In this document: positions 55,009-64,000 of the stretch, in pieces
Layout: each line of letters starts with the position of its first letter
Position numbering within the stretch: position 1 is the stretch's first letter
Assembly: GCF_009914335.1 (NCBI RefSeq)
Contig: NZ_CP043925.1
Span: 3,906,001-3,970,000 of the forward strand
DNA: 64,000 nt
DNA from: Proteus columbae
Lineage (GTDB): Bacteria > Pseudomonadota > Gammaproteobacteria > Enterobacterales > Enterobacteriaceae
Direction of reading: 5' to 3'
Notes under the pieces: model-generated
The model's input: the letters and a program-made list of their open reading frames with translations, nothing else
Database searches by the model: none
Told to the model about the DNA's origin: nothing
Translations under genes and position numbers: made by a program

Positions 55009-58000
55009 ATGCAAATCAGTCGGAGGTCGTTCTTTAAGATCTGTGCTGGCGGTATGGCTGGCACTTCTGCTGCATTACTTGGTTTTTCGCCAGAAGTTGC
55101 GGCAAGCTCTCGCCAATATAAACTGTTACGTTCCGTTGAAACCCGTAATAACTGTACTTATTGCTCTGTGGGTTGCGGTATTTTGATGTATAGCCTTGGG
55201 GATGGCGCGAAAAATGTGGATAAAAGTATTTATCACATTGAAGGTGACCCTGATCATCCTGTTAGCCGTGGCTCTTTATGTCCGAAAGGAGCAGGTCTTG
55301 TTGATTATATCCATAGTGAAAATCGCCTGAAATATCCTGAATATCGTAGACCTGGCTCTGATAAGTGGGAACGCATCTCATGGAATGAAGCGATTGATAA
55401 AATTGCCCGTTTAATGAAAAAAGACCGTGATGAAAACTTTGTCACCCATAATGAAAAAGGGCAAGAAGTTAACCGTTGGCTAACAACCGGTATGCTTTGT
55501 TCATCTGCCGCCAGTAATGAAACAGGTATTTTAGATAATAAATTTTCTCGCTCATTAGGCATGATTGCTATCGATTGTCAGGCAAGACTTTGCCATGCGC
55601 CAACAGTCGCCGCATTAGCACCAACCTTTGGTCGTGGTGCAATGACCAATAACTGGGTTGATATTAAAAATGCTAACGTTGTGCTGATCATGGGCGGTAA
55701 CCCTGCTGAAGCACATCCTGTGGGTTTTAAATGGGTTATCGAAGCTAAAATTAAGAATAATGCGAAGGTTATCGTTGTCGATCCCCGTTTTAACCGTAGT
55801 GCTGCGGTTGCCGATCTCTATTCCCCTATTCGTGCTGGCTCTGATACCGCCTTTTTATTAGGTGTAATTAATTACCTAATTAAACACAATAAAATTCAGC
55901 ATGAATATGTCAAAGCCTATACGAATGCACCTCTCATTGTACGTGAAGATTACAGCTTTGATGACGGTCTTTTCAGTGGCTTTGATAAAGAAAACCAAAG
56001 CTATGATAAAACCTCATGGCATTATGAACTCGATGAAAATGGCTTGGCATTAAGAGATGATTCGCTGCAACATCCTCGTTGTGTGTGGGATCTTTTAAAA
56101 CAGCACGTCTCACGTTATACCCCTGAAATTGTCACCACGCTTTGTGGTACACCATTAGAAGACTTTGTTTATATCTGTGAAGCACTTGCGTCTACCAGCG
56201 TAAAAGACAGAACCTCTACCATTCTTTATGCCCTAGGTTGGACTCACCATACTGGCGGTGCACAAACTATTCGTGCAGCAGGTATGATCCAGTTATTACT
56301 CGGTAACGTGGGTATGCCGGGTGGTGGCGTCAATGCGTTACGTGGGCACTCTAATATCCAAGGCTATAGCGATCTGGGTTTATTATCATTAAACCTACCA
56401 GGTTATATGCCTCTGCCTAATGAAAAGCAGACTTCATTAGAGACTTACTTATCCCAAGTAACACCAAAAACGGTTGTTGCAGACCAAGTTAATTACTGGA
56501 AAAGAACCCCTGATTTCTTTATTAGTTTACTAAAAAGCTTCTGGGGAGATAGCGCGACAGAAAGTAATGAGTGGGGTTATCACTGGTTACCAAAATGGGA
56601 TAAAAGCTACGATATCATGGCTCAAACCCAGTTGATGATCGATGGCAAAATGAATGGTTATATCGTTCAAGGTTTTAATCCATTAGCTGCATTTGCGGAT
56701 AAAAATAAATGCAGTGCCGCATTAGCTAAGCTGAAATATATGGTTGTCATTGATCCGTTAGTGACTGAATCCTCTAATTTTTGGCAAAACCACGGCGAGA
56801 TGAATGAAGTCTCACCAAAAGATATTCAAACTGAAATTTTCCGTTTACCTTCATCGTGTTTTGCGGAAGAAAATGGCTCGATTGCAAACTCAGGTCGCTG
56901 GTTACAATGGCACTGGTCTGGCGCTAAACCACCTGCACAAGCATGGCATGATGGCAAAATTTTAGGGCATTTGTTAATGCGTCTGCGCGAGCTTTATCGT
57001 GAAGAAGGCGGTGTTTTCCCAGAGCCTGTAATGAACCTGTCTTGGAATTACGTTGACCCTTACGATCCACAGCCTGAAGAAGTGGCGAAAGAAGCGAATG
57101 GTCAAGCAATGCGTGATATTTACGATGATGCAGGCAAATTGTTGTTTAAAAAAGGACAACAACTTGACGGTTTCCACCAGCTTAAATCCGACGGTTCAAC
57201 CGCCAGTTTCTGTTGGGTCTATTCTGGTTGCTGGACTGAAAAAGGCAACCAAATGGCGAACCGCGATAATGCCGATCCTTCAGGCTTAGGCTGTACACCA
57301 GGTTGGGCATTTGCATGGCCGCAAAACCGTCGTGTGTTATATAACCGCGCATCTGTTGATCCACAAGGTCAACCGTGGGATGAAAAACGCCAATTGATCA
57401 AATGGAATGGCAATCAATGGGTTGGTCCTGACGTACCAGACTATAACAATGCAGCACCAAATAGCGGTGTAGGTCCATTCATTATGCAACCCGAAGGTAT
57501 GGGACGCTTATTTGCTGTTGATAAAATGGCAGATGGCCCATTCCCTGAATTCTACGAGCCGTTTGAATCACCAACAGAAGAGAATATTCTGCACCCGAAC
57601 GTCTCTCGTAACCCTGTCGCGCGTTTATACAGTTATGATGCAGAACATTTAGGTAAAGCTGATGAATTCCCTTATGTCGCTACAACCTATTCGATTACTG
57701 AATTATTCCGTCATTGGACAAAACATTCATTAATCAATGCCATTGCACAGCCTGATCAGTTTATCGAAATTGGCGAGCATCTTGCTTCTCGTAAAGGCAT
57801 TGTGGCAGGTGATGAAGTTAAAGTCAGTGCTAAACGAGGCTATATCAAAGCCAAAGCCGTTGTTACTAAGCGTATTAGACCGCTGACGATTAATGGCAAA
57901 GTTGTCGATACTATCGGTATTCCTTGTCACTGGGGCTTTGAGGGCGCGACTCGCAAAGGTTTCCTTGCCAATACATTAACGCCATCTGTGGGTGATGCAA

Positions 58001-58053
58001 ACTCATTCACACCTGAATATAAAGCGTTTTTAGTTAATATCGAAAAGGCATAA
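55009..58053 (+). CDS. fdoG: Formate dehydrogenase-O/N catalytic subunit, cysteine form
   Basis: This 1014-residue molybdoenzyme oxidises formate in the periplasm. A Tat signal ([12 protein letters not shown]) is at the start. [4Fe-4S] ligands are Cys49, Cys52, Cys56 and Cys91. In E. coli FdnG and FdoG residue 196 is selenocysteine (VUHGPTVASLAP). Here the aligned residue is Cys195, encoded by TGC at 55591-55593 ([17 protein letters not shown]), followed by the catalytic His196. No TGA occurs in the frame. The sequence looks closer to FdoG than to FdnG along its length. The start follows AAGGAGACTCTG; it heads fdoGHI. Confidence 0.95.
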   Translation: MQISRRSFFKICAGGMAGTSAALLGFSPEVAASSRQYKLLRSVETRNNCTYCSVGCGILMYSLGDGAKNVDKSIYHIEGDPDHPVSRGSLCPKGAGLVDYIHSENRLKYPEYRRPGSDKWERISWNEAIDKIARLMKKDRDENFVTHNEKGQEVNRWLTTGMLCSSAASNETGILDNKFSRSLGMIAIDCQARLCHAPTVAALAPTFGRGAMTNNWVDIKNANVVLIMGGNPAEAHPVGFKWVIEAKIKNNAKVIVVDPRFNRSAAVADLYSPIRAGSDTAFLLGVINYLIKHNKIQHEYVKAYTNAPLIVREDYSFDDGLFSGFDKENQSYDKTSWHYELDENGLALRDDSLQHPRCVWDLLKQHVSRYTPEIVTTLCGTPLEDFVYICEALASTSVKDRTSTILYALGWTHHTGGAQTIRAAGMIQLLLGNVGMPGGGVNALRGHSNIQGYSDLGLLSLNLPGYMPLPNEKQTSLETYLSQVTPKTVVADQVNYWKRTPDFFISLLKSFWGDSATESNEWGYHWLPKWDKSYDIMAQTQLMIDGKMNGYIVQGFNPLAAFADKNKCSAALAKLKYMVVIDPLVTESSNFWQNHGEMNEVSPKDIQTEIFRLPSSCFAEENGSIANSGRWLQWHWSGAKPPAQAWHDGKILGHLLMRLRELYREEGGVFPEPVMNLSWNYVDPYDPQPEEVAKEANGQAMRDIYDDAGKLLFKKGQQLDGFHQLKSDGSTASFCWVYSGCWTEKGNQMANRDNADPSGLGCTPGWAFAWPQNRRVLYNRASVDPQGQPWDEKRQLIKWNGNQWVGPDVPDYNNAAPNSGVGPFIMQPEGMGRLFAVDKMADGPFPEFYEPFESPTEENILHPNVSRNPVARLYSYDAEHLGKADEFPYVATTYSITELFRHWTKHSLINAIAQPDQFIEIGEHLASRKGIVAGDEVKVSAKRGYIKAKAVVTKRIRPLTINGKVVDTIGIPCHWGFEGATRKGFLANTLTPSVGDANSFTPEYKAFLVNIEKA

Positions 58054-58063
58054 GGGGAAACTG

Positions 58064-58993
58064 ATGTCATTACAATCTCAAGATATTATTCGTCGTTCTG
58101 CAACCAATTCCCTGACGCCAGCACCTCAGGTACGTGACTTTAAGGAAGAGGTGGCAAAACTTATCGATGTGACAACGTGTATTGGCTGTAAAGCCTGTCA
58201 GGTTGCCTGTTCTGAATGGAACGACATTCGCGATAAAGTTGGTCTTAACGTTGGTGTTTACGATAACCCAATGGATTTAACGGCTAAGTCGTGGACAGTG
58301 ATGCGTTTTTCTGAAGTAGAAGAAAATGGCAAGCTGGAATGGTTAATTCGTAAAGATGGCTGTATGCACTGTGCTGATCCGGGCTGTTTAAAAGCATGCC
58401 CATCGGAAGGAGCTATTGTGCAATACGCTAACGGTATTGTCGATTTCCAATCAGAACACTGTATTGGTTGTGGCTACTGTATTGCGGGTTGCCCTTTCGA
58501 TGTCCCTCGTATTAATGAAGAAGATAATCGCGCTTACAAATGCACACTTTGTGTTGATCGTGTTGAAGTCGGTCAAGAGCCTGCTTGTGTAAAAACCTGT
58601 CCTACTGGTGCCATTCATTTTGGCTCTAAAGAGGCAATGACGCATCTTGCAAATGAACGTGTTGCTGAACTCAATACACGAGGTTATGACAAAGCGGGTT
58701 TATACGATCCTCAAGGTGTTGGCGGTACGCACGTCATGTATGTCCTTCATCATGCGGATAGACCTAACTTGTATCATGGCTTACCAGAAAACCCAGAAAT
58801 TAGCTCAACAGTGAAATTCTGGAAAGGCATTTGGAAGCCATTAGCCGCGGTGGGTTTTGCTGCCACCTTTGCGGGGGCAATATTCCATTATTTAGGTATT
58901 GGTCCTAACCACACTACCGAAGAAGATGAAGAAGAGGCACAAAAAGAGATGGAAGCATCACAAAATTCAGTGAACAAAGAGGAGCAGAAATAA
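58064..58993 (+). CDS. fdoH: Formate dehydrogenase iron-sulfur subunit FdoH
   Basis: The 309-residue subunit carries four 4Fe-4S clusters ([46 protein letters not shown] and [21 protein letters not shown]) and one C-terminal membrane helix ([26 protein letters not shown]). It carries electrons from FdoG to the cytochrome b subunit. It ends in an acidic tail. The start is 10 bases after fdoG; its stop overlaps the fdoI start (TAATG). Confidence 0.95.
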   Translation: MSLQSQDIIRRSATNSLTPAPQVRDFKEEVAKLIDVTTCIGCKACQVACSEWNDIRDKVGLNVGVYDNPMDLTAKSWTVMRFSEVEENGKLEWLIRKDGCMHCADPGCLKACPSEGAIVQYANGIVDFQSEHCIGCGYCIAGCPFDVPRINEEDNRAYKCTLCVDRVEVGQEPACVKTCPTGAIHFGSKEAMTHLANERVAELNTRGYDKAGLYDPQGVGGTHVMYVLHHADRPNLYHGLPENPEISSTVKFWKGIWKPLAAVGFAATFAGAIFHYLGIGPNHTTEEDEEEAQKEMEASQNSVNKEEQK

Positions 58994-59649
58994 TGAAGAA
59001 GAAGAGTGATAAAATCCTTCGTCATACGGCCTCAGAGCGAATCAATCACTGGGTTGTGGCGATTTTCTTTGTCTTTACCGCCTTTAGTGGGCTGGGCTTT
59101 TTCTTCCCATCTCTAAATTGGTTTATGAATATTTTAGGTACACCGCAACTTTCGCGTTTACTGCATCCATTTACGGGTGTTGCGATGGTGTTTTTCTTTA
59201 TCTTTATGTTTTTTAGATACTTCAAGTATAACGCTGTTGATAAAGATGATTTAGTGTGGGCAAAAAATATCCATAAAGTGCTGCAAAATGAAGAAGCCGG
59301 CGATATTGGGCATTACAACTTAGGTCAAAAAGGAATTTATTGGACTTTAAGTCTCAGCCTTATTGTTTTGACCATTAGTGGGATAATTATTTGGCGACCT
59401 TATTTTGCCGATTATTTCTCTATTCCTGTTATTCGCATTGCTTTGCTGGCTCACTCACTGTCCGCCATCTTACTGATCATTACGGTGATTGTTCATGCTT
59501 ACGCCGCGTTTTGGGTAAAAGGTTCAATTCGTAGCATGATTGAAGGCTGGGTAACGCGTGGTTGGGCGAAAAAACATCACCCGCGTTGGTATCGTGAGAT
59601 TTTAGAAGAAGAAAAAAAAGAAGCTGAAAGCCAATTAAACCAAAAATAA
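58993..59649 (+). CDS. fdoI: Formate dehydrogenase cytochrome b556 subunit FdoI
   Basis: The 218-residue four-helix cytochrome has the expected haem-ligand histidines: ERINHWVVAIFFVFTAFSGLGF (helix 1), LHPFTGVAMVFFFIFMFFRYF, and LLAHSLSAILLIITVIVHAYAAFWVKGSIRSM (helix 4 with the motif HAYAAFWVKGSIR). It reduces menaquinone. It overlaps fdoH by one base, with a terminator at 59688. Length fits FdoI/FdnI (211/217). Confidence 0.95.
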   Translation: MKKKSDKILRHTASERINHWVVAIFFVFTAFSGLGFFFPSLNWFMNILGTPQLSRLLHPFTGVAMVFFFIFMFFRYFKYNAVDKDDLVWAKNIHKVLQNEEAGDIGHYNLGQKGIYWTLSLSLIVLTISGIIIWRPYFADYFSIPVIRIALLAHSLSAILLIITVIVHAYAAFWVKGSIRSMIEGWVTRGWAKKHHPRWYREILEEEKKEAESQLNQK

Positions 59650-59687
59650 TAAACTGCTTTTATTTCTATAACATAAATGTGAGAAAA

Positions 59688-59713
59688 AAATGGAGGCTTA
59701 ATGGCCTCCATTT
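59688..59713. terminator. Bidirectional terminator between fdoI and fdhF
   Basis: AAATGGAGGC (59688-59697) pairs with GCCTCCATTT (59704-59713); both ends of the converging genes lie within 40 bases. Confidence 0.85.
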
Positions 59714-59738
59714 CTATTGTTAATATACGTTCAACTTA

Positions 59739-61907
59739 TTAATGCGTCACTGTCTTTGCTTGCTCTACTAAGTTAATTAAACGGCTTCTCATGGTGTGAT
59801 AATGTTGAGAAACTTGGCTTTCTGCCCATTTTTGATCATCAATTTTAATCACTTTAGCCGCACAATATTTGGTTTCAGGGGTTTTTGAAACAGGATCAAG
59901 ATTATCTTGAGTCAGTTCATTACATGCCCCTATCCACCATTGATAAGTCATATAAATCGCTTGCTTGTTGATTGTCTCATTCACATTACAGCGAGACATC
60001 ACTTTACCGCGGCGAGATTCAACCCAGACAATTTCCTGATCACGGATCCCAGCCTCTTTAGCAATTTCTGGGTGAACTTGAACATAACCCGGTTCATCGG
60101 CTAATGATGCCAATGCTTTACAGTTACCTGTCATGGAGCGACATGAGTAATGCCCAACTTCACGCACGGTTGATAGGATCATCGGATAATCCGCATCAGG
60201 TAATTCAGCTGGTGCGCGCCACGGTGTCGCAAATAACTTACCTTTACCTGATGGTGTGGTGAAGTGGTTACCAGAATACAAATAAGGCGTTCCCTTATCT
60301 TCAATATCGGTACAAGGCCATTGAATATGCGCTAAGCCTGCCAATTTTTCATAAGTGACACCAAAAAACAGTGGGCATAATGCTCTAACTTCATTCCAGA
60401 TCTCTTCGTTATTTTCATAAGACATCGGATAGCCCATTTCAGTGGCGAGTAAACTGATGATCTCCCAATCTCGTTTTACATTGCCCTTAGGTTCAATGGC
60501 TTTTTCAAAACGTTGGAAGCCTCTATCGGCACACGTAAAGATCCCCGCATGTTCACCCCAGCTAGTTGATGGTAAAATCACATCCGCTTGCTCTGCTGTT
60601 TTGGTCATAAAGATATCTTGAACTACCACAAAATCGAGCGCTTCAAAGCCCTTTCTCACTAAGCCTAAATCTGCCTCTGTTTGGAGTGGATCTTCACCCA
60701 TGATGTAATAGGCTTTCACCTTACCTTCAATGGCTAAATGAGGGACTTCGGTAATGCGATATCCCACATCTGGATCGAGTTGTTCAACAGGAATATTCCA
60801 TGCTTGTGCAAATTTTTTACGGGTTTCTTCGTCAGTGACATACTGGTATCCCGGAAACATATTCGGTAAAACGCCCATATCACAGGCACCTTGAACATTA
60901 TTTTGCCCACGAACGGGTGCAACACCCACATGCGGTTTACCTAAATTTCCTGTTAATAAAGCAAGACCTGATAACCCTTTTACCACATCAACCGCTTGGC
61001 CAAACTGTGTGACGCCCATTCCCCACATAATAGTGGCCGTTTTAGCGCCCGCATAAGTGCGCATTGCTTTACGAATTTCAATAGCAGGAATGCCTACAAT
61101 ATCTTGCACAGCTTCAGGGCTATAGTCTGCGAGTTGTTTTTTATATTCTTCAAAGCCTTCTGTGTATTGGCTCACATAGTCTTTATCATAAAGATCTTCA
61201 TCAATTAGCGTGTATGCGAAGGCATTGACTAACGCCATATTAGTACCATTTTTTAATGGTAAATATTGGTTAGCAATTTTAGCGGTTTCGATTTTACGAG
61301 GATCACAAACGATAATTTTGGCACCCTTTTGTTTCGCTTTAACCACACGACGCGCCACAATAGGATGAGAATCTGCACAGTTATAGCCAAACACTAATAA
61401 GCAATCTGAGTCTTCAATATCCGCAATAGAGTTGCTCATGGCACCATTACCTAATGTTTCTTGCAAACCGGCAACAGAAGGTCCATGGCAAACACGCGCA
61501 CAACAATCGACATTATTATTACCTAATACTGCACGCACAAATTTCTGCATCACAAAGTTGGTTTCATTCCCTGTACCACGAGAAGATCCCGTACACATGA
61601 TGGATTTCGCACCGTATTTTTCTTTTATTTCCAGTAATTTTTTTGCCGTAAATTGAATAGCTTCATTCCAACTCACAATTTCAAAACCAGCCCCTTTTTG
61701 TCGGCGGATCATCGGCTCATGAATTCTGGCTGTCAGCAATTTGTTGTCATTAAGGAAATCCCAACCATATAGCCCTTTTAAGCAAAGTTCGCCTTGATTG
61801 GTGACACCATTAGCACCTTCGGCTTTGATTATGCGACCATTTTCGACACAGAGATTGATTTTGCAGCCAGCGCCACAATAAGGACAGACGGAGTTGATTT
61901 TGTTCAT
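59739..61907 (-). CDS. fdhF: Formate dehydrogenase H-type enzyme, cysteine form
   Basis: The 722-residue cytosolic molybdoenzyme is similar to E. coli FdhF (715). The [4Fe-4S] ligands are Cys8, Cys11, Cys15 and Cys42 (VCPYCGAGCK, GELCLKG). The aligned position to Sec140 is Cys140 in CCARVCHGPSVAGLQETLGNGAMSNSI, codon TGC (61490-61488 on the minus strand). No signal peptide. In E. coli it forms part of the formate-hydrogen lyase complex; the hyc genes are not in this window. A sigma-54 promoter lies upstream, and the gene converges on fdoI. Confidence 0.93.
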   Translation of the reverse strand: MNKINSVCPYCGAGCKINLCVENGRIIKAEGANGVTNQGELCLKGLYGWDFLNDNKLLTARIHEPMIRRQKGAGFEIVSWNEAIQFTAKKLLEIKEKYGAKSIMCTGSSRGTGNETNFVMQKFVRAVLGNNNVDCCARVCHGPSVAGLQETLGNGAMSNSIADIEDSDCLLVFGYNCADSHPIVARRVVKAKQKGAKIIVCDPRKIETAKIANQYLPLKNGTNMALVNAFAYTLIDEDLYDKDYVSQYTEGFEEYKKQLADYSPEAVQDIVGIPAIEIRKAMRTYAGAKTATIMWGMGVTQFGQAVDVVKGLSGLALLTGNLGKPHVGVAPVRGQNNVQGACDMGVLPNMFPGYQYVTDEETRKKFAQAWNIPVEQLDPDVGYRITEVPHLAIEGKVKAYYIMGEDPLQTEADLGLVRKGFEALDFVVVQDIFMTKTAEQADVILPSTSWGEHAGIFTCADRGFQRFEKAIEPKGNVKRDWEIISLLATEMGYPMSYENNEEIWNEVRALCPLFFGVTYEKLAGLAHIQWPCTDIEDKGTPYLYSGNHFTTPSGKGKLFATPWRAPAELPDADYPMILSTVREVGHYSCRSMTGNCKALASLADEPGYVQVHPEIAKEAGIRDQEIVWVESRRGKVMSRCNVNETINKQAIYMTYQWWIGACNELTQDNLDPVSKTPETKYCAAKVIKIDDQKWAESQVSQHYHTMRSRLINLVEQAKTVTH

Positions 61908-61962
61908 TTGATATCCTTTCCCCTAACTAGGGAGTAAAAGAGTCATAAAGAACTTTCAACTA

Positions 61963-61978
61963 AGCAGGAATTATGCCA
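61963..61978 (-). promoter_or_regulatory. Sigma-54 promoter of fdhF
   Basis: On the minus strand TGGCAT-AATTC-CTGCT has GG and GC exactly 12 bases apart, as in the -24/-12 consensus. It is 56 bases from the start. E. coli fdhF is also sigma-54 dependent, through FhlA. Confidence 0.8.
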
Positions 61979-62269
61979 ATTAATTTTTTAAATATAATCA
62001 ATAAGATATAAAAAAACAAAATAATGTTTAATAACCGTTTCGACATTTTTGCCGATGTTCACCTTACACAAAGAAGGTTAATTCCATAACTTATTACGAT
62101 ATTTAGCCATTGGCATCAGAAAAACATTTAAAAATAAAAATTAACACTGAATTCTAATAAATTTTATTTATTTAGTTTGAATTTATGATATAAATAACAA
62201 ATACGCATTTTGAAAAACAATATTTCATATTGCATTGCGATGATATCCATTTCAATAAAGAGCAAAAAG

Positions 62270-62326
62270 ATGAACATGAACACTAATAACCGACTTTTAG
62301 GCCTAAACCTACTACTACTTCGTTAG
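62270..62326 (+). CDS. Leucine-rich leader peptide (leuL-like)
   Basis: This 18-residue ORF, MNMNTNNRLLGLNLLLLR, has seven leucines, four of them consecutive (CTA CTA CTA CTT), and one CTA before them. The SD AAGAG is at 62257-62261. Clusters of CTA codons are the mark of leucine attenuators such as leuL and of other amino-acid leader peptides, which stall ribosomes when leucyl-tRNA is scarce. It is followed within 30 bases by mutually exclusive hairpins. A second in-frame ATG at 62276 is possible. No known gene product corresponds, so the assignment as a leader is by design, not homology. Confidence 0.75.
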   Translation: MNMNTNNRLLGLNLLLLR

Positions 62327-62397
62327 GTGGCCGCGCTTATTCATCTTTTGCAAAAGCCACCAGTAAGGTGGTTTTTTTGTTTGTAACCTACTGGTGG
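62326..62397 (+). promoter_or_regulatory. Leucine-responsive attenuator of the NSS transporter
   Basis: Terminator: GCCACC (62356-62361), loop AGTAA, GGTGG (62367-62371), seven T. Antiterminator option: GGTGGC (62326-62331), overlapping the leader stop, pairs perfectly with GCCACC. A third option: CCACCAGTA (62357-62365) pairs over nine bases with TACTGGTGG (62389-62397). Segment 62308-62312 (CCTAC) inside the Leu codons can pair with GTAGG-like TTAGG at the stop, as a protector stem. A ribosome stalled on the Leu codons would free the antiterminator. Confidence 0.7.
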
Positions 62398-62422
62398 AAC
62401 TGATTTTTTTTAGGGGAGTTCT

Positions 62423-62530
62423 ATGATGTTTAGTTTCACCACAAAGGTTATGAATTACAACGTCTTATCTGCAATTCGTTGTTTGCCAGCTACCTCCATC
62501 ACTAAAATAATTAAATCGGAGGCAAAATGA
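62423..62530 (+). CDS. 35-residue ORF, translationally coupled to the NSS transporter
   Basis: From ATG at 62423 (SD AGGGGAG, 62413-62418) the frame reads MMFSFTTKVM, then NYNVLSAIRCL and ends SEAK, with the TGA at 62528-62530. The transporter ATG at 62527 overlaps it (ATGA). Its SD lies inside the last codons of this ORF (GGAGG). The frame is too short for ordinary gene calls. Its role may be translational control of the transporter or a small partner protein. I know no homologue, and it may also start at the second ATG (62426). Confidence 0.55.
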   Translation: MMFSFTTKVMNYNVLSAIRCLPATSITKIIKSEAK

Positions 62531-63843
62531 GCCAGCAATGGACATCACGAGTCGGCCATATCTTAGCAGCCGCAGGCTCTGCAATCGGTATTGGCGCAAT
62601 CTGGAAGTTTTCTTATGTCGCTGCCAATAATGGTGGTGGTGCATTCTTAATCGTCTTCTTATTATTTAGTTTTATTATCGGGCTTGCGGTATTACTGGCT
62701 GAAAATATATTAGGCAGTAGCACACACGCCGAAGCAGTTAATGCATTTAAGAAAATGATGGGGCGCAATTGGGTCATCATTGGCGTTATTGGTGTATTCA
62801 GTTCATGGTGTATTTATAGCTTCTATAGTGTTGTCGGTGGTTGGACAATTGGCTATACCGTTATGGCGGCAACAGGTCAGTTGAATATTACAGATAGCGC
62901 TGAATTAACGGGTATTTTTACCCGCTTTATTAGTGATCCTTTATGGCCTATTTTGGCTCACCTTACTTTTGCTGGATTAACCTGTTTTGTGGTTTTAGCA
63001 GGTGTACAACGCGGATTAGAAAAAGCCGTTAAAATCATGATGCCAATGTTATTTATCATTATGATTTTATTGATTATTGTTGGTATTAGCTTACCTGGTT
63101 CGTCTGAAGGTTTAAAATTATTTTTATACCCTGATTTCAGCAAATTAACCCCTCAAGGCGTATTAGATGCGTTAGGGTTAGCCTTCTTCTCACTGTCTAT
63201 CGGTTTAGGTATTCACATCACTTACAGTGCTTATTTAGCGGATAATAAAGGTATTGCTAACTCAAGTATGTGGGTGGTTATTCTGTCTTGTATGGTGTGT
63301 GTACTTGCCGGATTAATGATTTTCCCTGCATTATCTGCCGCAGGCTTAGAACCTAATGCGGGTCCTGGCTTAACCTTTATGACCATGCCAGTTTATTTTG
63401 CCAACTTACCCGGTGGCAATATTTTAGCCGTGACGTTCTTTGTCTTGTTATTAATGGCAGCGTTAACTTCTGCAATTTCATTACTGGAACATATCGTCGC
63501 TTATGTACAGATGCGTTTTCAGTGGACACGCCGTCGTGCAGGGTTAGTCGTAACCGCATCGATTATGTTGATGGGTATTCCTGTGTCATTATCTTTTGGA
63601 CCGATGAGTGATGTGACGCTGGGGGGCAAAACAGTCTTCGATTTATTGGATTACCTGACTTCTAATATTTTGATGCCACTGTTTGGTATTGCAATGTGTT
63701 TAATCTTTGGTTGGTCACGTAGAGCGAATGCTTTTATTCCTGAAAATATCACAGGATTAAAACGTCAAAGCTTATTATTAGTATGGCGTTATATTGGGCC
63801 AATTTGTATCGGGATTATTTTAGTGCATGGTTTGATTGGTTAG
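62527..63843 (+). CDS. Sodium-dependent amino acid transporter (NSS/SNF family)
   Basis: The 438-residue, 11-helix symporter has TM1 with GHILAAAGSAIGIGAIWKFSYVAANNGGGAFLIVFLLF, the LeuT-fold signature (W-K-F, N-G-G-G-A-F), and TM6/TM8 with the Na+ site region LGLAFFSLSIGLGIHITYSAYLADN. No extracellular loop typical of animal carriers is seen. The substrate is an amino acid; the leucine attenuator suggests leucine or another branched-chain residue. The start overlaps the small ORF at 62423. Terminates before the hairpin at 63856. Confidence 0.88.
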   Translation: MSQQWTSRVGHILAAAGSAIGIGAIWKFSYVAANNGGGAFLIVFLLFSFIIGLAVLLAENILGSSTHAEAVNAFKKMMGRNWVIIGVIGVFSSWCIYSFYSVVGGWTIGYTVMAATGQLNITDSAELTGIFTRFISDPLWPILAHLTFAGLTCFVVLAGVQRGLEKAVKIMMPMLFIIMILLIIVGISLPGSSEGLKLFLYPDFSKLTPQGVLDALGLAFFSLSIGLGIHITYSAYLADNKGIANSSMWVVILSCMVCVLAGLMIFPALSAAGLEPNAGPGLTFMTMPVYFANLPGGNILAVTFFVLLLMAALTSAISLLEHIVAYVQMRFQWTRRRAGLVVTASIMLMGIPVSLSFGPMSDVTLGGKTVFDLLDYLTSNILMPLFGIAMCLIFGWSRRANAFIPENITGLKRQSLLLVWRYIGPICIGIILVHGLIG

Positions 63844-63855
63844 TCATCAGCAAAA

Positions 63856-63880
63856 AGAGCCACTCAAAATGAGTGGCTCT
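63856..63880. terminator. Bidirectional hairpin after the transporter
   Basis: AGAGCCACTC (63856-63865) pairs exactly with GAGTGGCTCT (63871-63880). On the minus strand TTTTTGC follows, so it is the terminator of the partial gene on the right. Confidence 0.8.
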
Positions 63881-63930
63881 CGACTTAACTGATAATGATT
63901 TATTGATGGATACTTGATAGCTTTTACTGC

Positions 63931-64000
63931 TTATTTATAGCTTTGCTTAATTTCTTGAGAAATCGCTAACCCACGTTTTGCTTCTTTTTCAGCAAGTTCA
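63931..64000 (-). CDS. Partial gene, 3' end only
   Basis: The minus strand ends ELAEKEAKRGLAISQEIKQSYK with the stop TAA at 63933-63931; the remainder lies beyond the window. It is helical and charged; no family can be named. It ends before the bidirectional terminator at 63856, which supports a real gene. Confidence 0.55.
   Translation of the reverse strand, partial: ELAEKEAKRGLAISQEIKQSYK

Noticed and set aside
55591..55593. Selenocysteine codon in the formate dehydrogenases
   Set aside because: I looked for TGA at the E. coli Sec positions in both genes; both have TGC, with no internal TGA.
61990..62003. FNR box between fdhF and the leucine leader (TTAAA-TATA-ATCAA)
   Set aside because: Three of five bases in the left half; such patterns arise by chance in this AT-rich stretch, and the sigma-54 site explains fdhF better.
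62281..62400. CRISPR-like or repeat array in the leader before the NSS transporter
   Set aside because: The repeated CTACTACTA and GGTGG words are explained by Leu codons and the attenuator stems.

Overview
The window reads as the chromosome of a low-GC enterobacterium, most likely the genus Proteus (P. vulgaris group or a close relative rather than P. mirabilis itself). The SSS-type sialic acid transporter at 49139-50629 is almost the P. mirabilis SiaT sequence as I remember it, with scattered substitutions. The chb, nor, dms, fdo and nan genes all look enterobacterial. The species call rests on memory of these families, not on a search.

Layout. 1-2630: the tail of a lipoprotein/coiled-coil gene set and an OmpX/Ail-type barrel. 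2668-13790: a chromosomal locus (GNAT acetyltransferase, frameshifted tail-anchored protein, ASCH protein) split by a complete Tn10 at 3126-12272. Tn10 measures 9147 bp and is flanked by the 9-bp duplication TACTTCGCA. It carries two 1329-bp IS10 copies, tetR/tetA(B), tetC, tetD, gltS, an ABM protein, an ACT protein, an ArsR-type regulator and a LysR stub. 13878-19241: chitobiose operon chbBCARFG. 19567-23377: Fur-box-linked siderophore ABC importer. 23442-25571: smvR/smvA cationic biocide efflux. 25839-26600: phosphoribosyltransferase gene with an in-frame stop. 26807-32642: AraC regulator and dmsABCD. 32741-37048: norR and norVW with three NorR sites and a sigma-54 promoter. 37362-42751: a LacI/solute-binding-protein fusion regulator facing an MBL phosphodiesterase, a NupG-type transporter and an MgtC protein. 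42833-46338: O-acyltransferase, an unknown protein and a 2H phosphoesterase. 46514-54389: sialic acid uptake and catabolism (nanA, RpiR regulator, nanQ, siaT, nanK, nanE, nanC, nanM). 55009-61907: fdoGHI and fdhF. 62270-63843: an NSS sodium symporter behind a leucine-rich leader peptide and attenuator. The window ends in a partial gene.

How the genes work together. Much of the window is anaerobic or host-associated physiology: formate oxidation, DMSO-type respiration, NO detoxification, scavenging of sialic acid and chitobiose, and iron capture. Both formate dehydrogenases have cysteine where the E. coli enzymes have selenocysteine. The nan genes share a 27-bp operator-like element (ACTCC-N17-GGAGT), with CRP-like sites at two of the promoters.

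Most unusual items: the leucine-leader attenuator plus a translationally coupled 35-codon ORF in front of the NSS transporter; the 735-residue LacI/solute-binding fusion with two oppositely oriented operators; the Tn10 insertion that splits a start codon and rebuilds a GTG start with an SD-like sequence; and two disrupted chromosomal genes, one by a frameshift in an A6 run and one by a nonsense codon.
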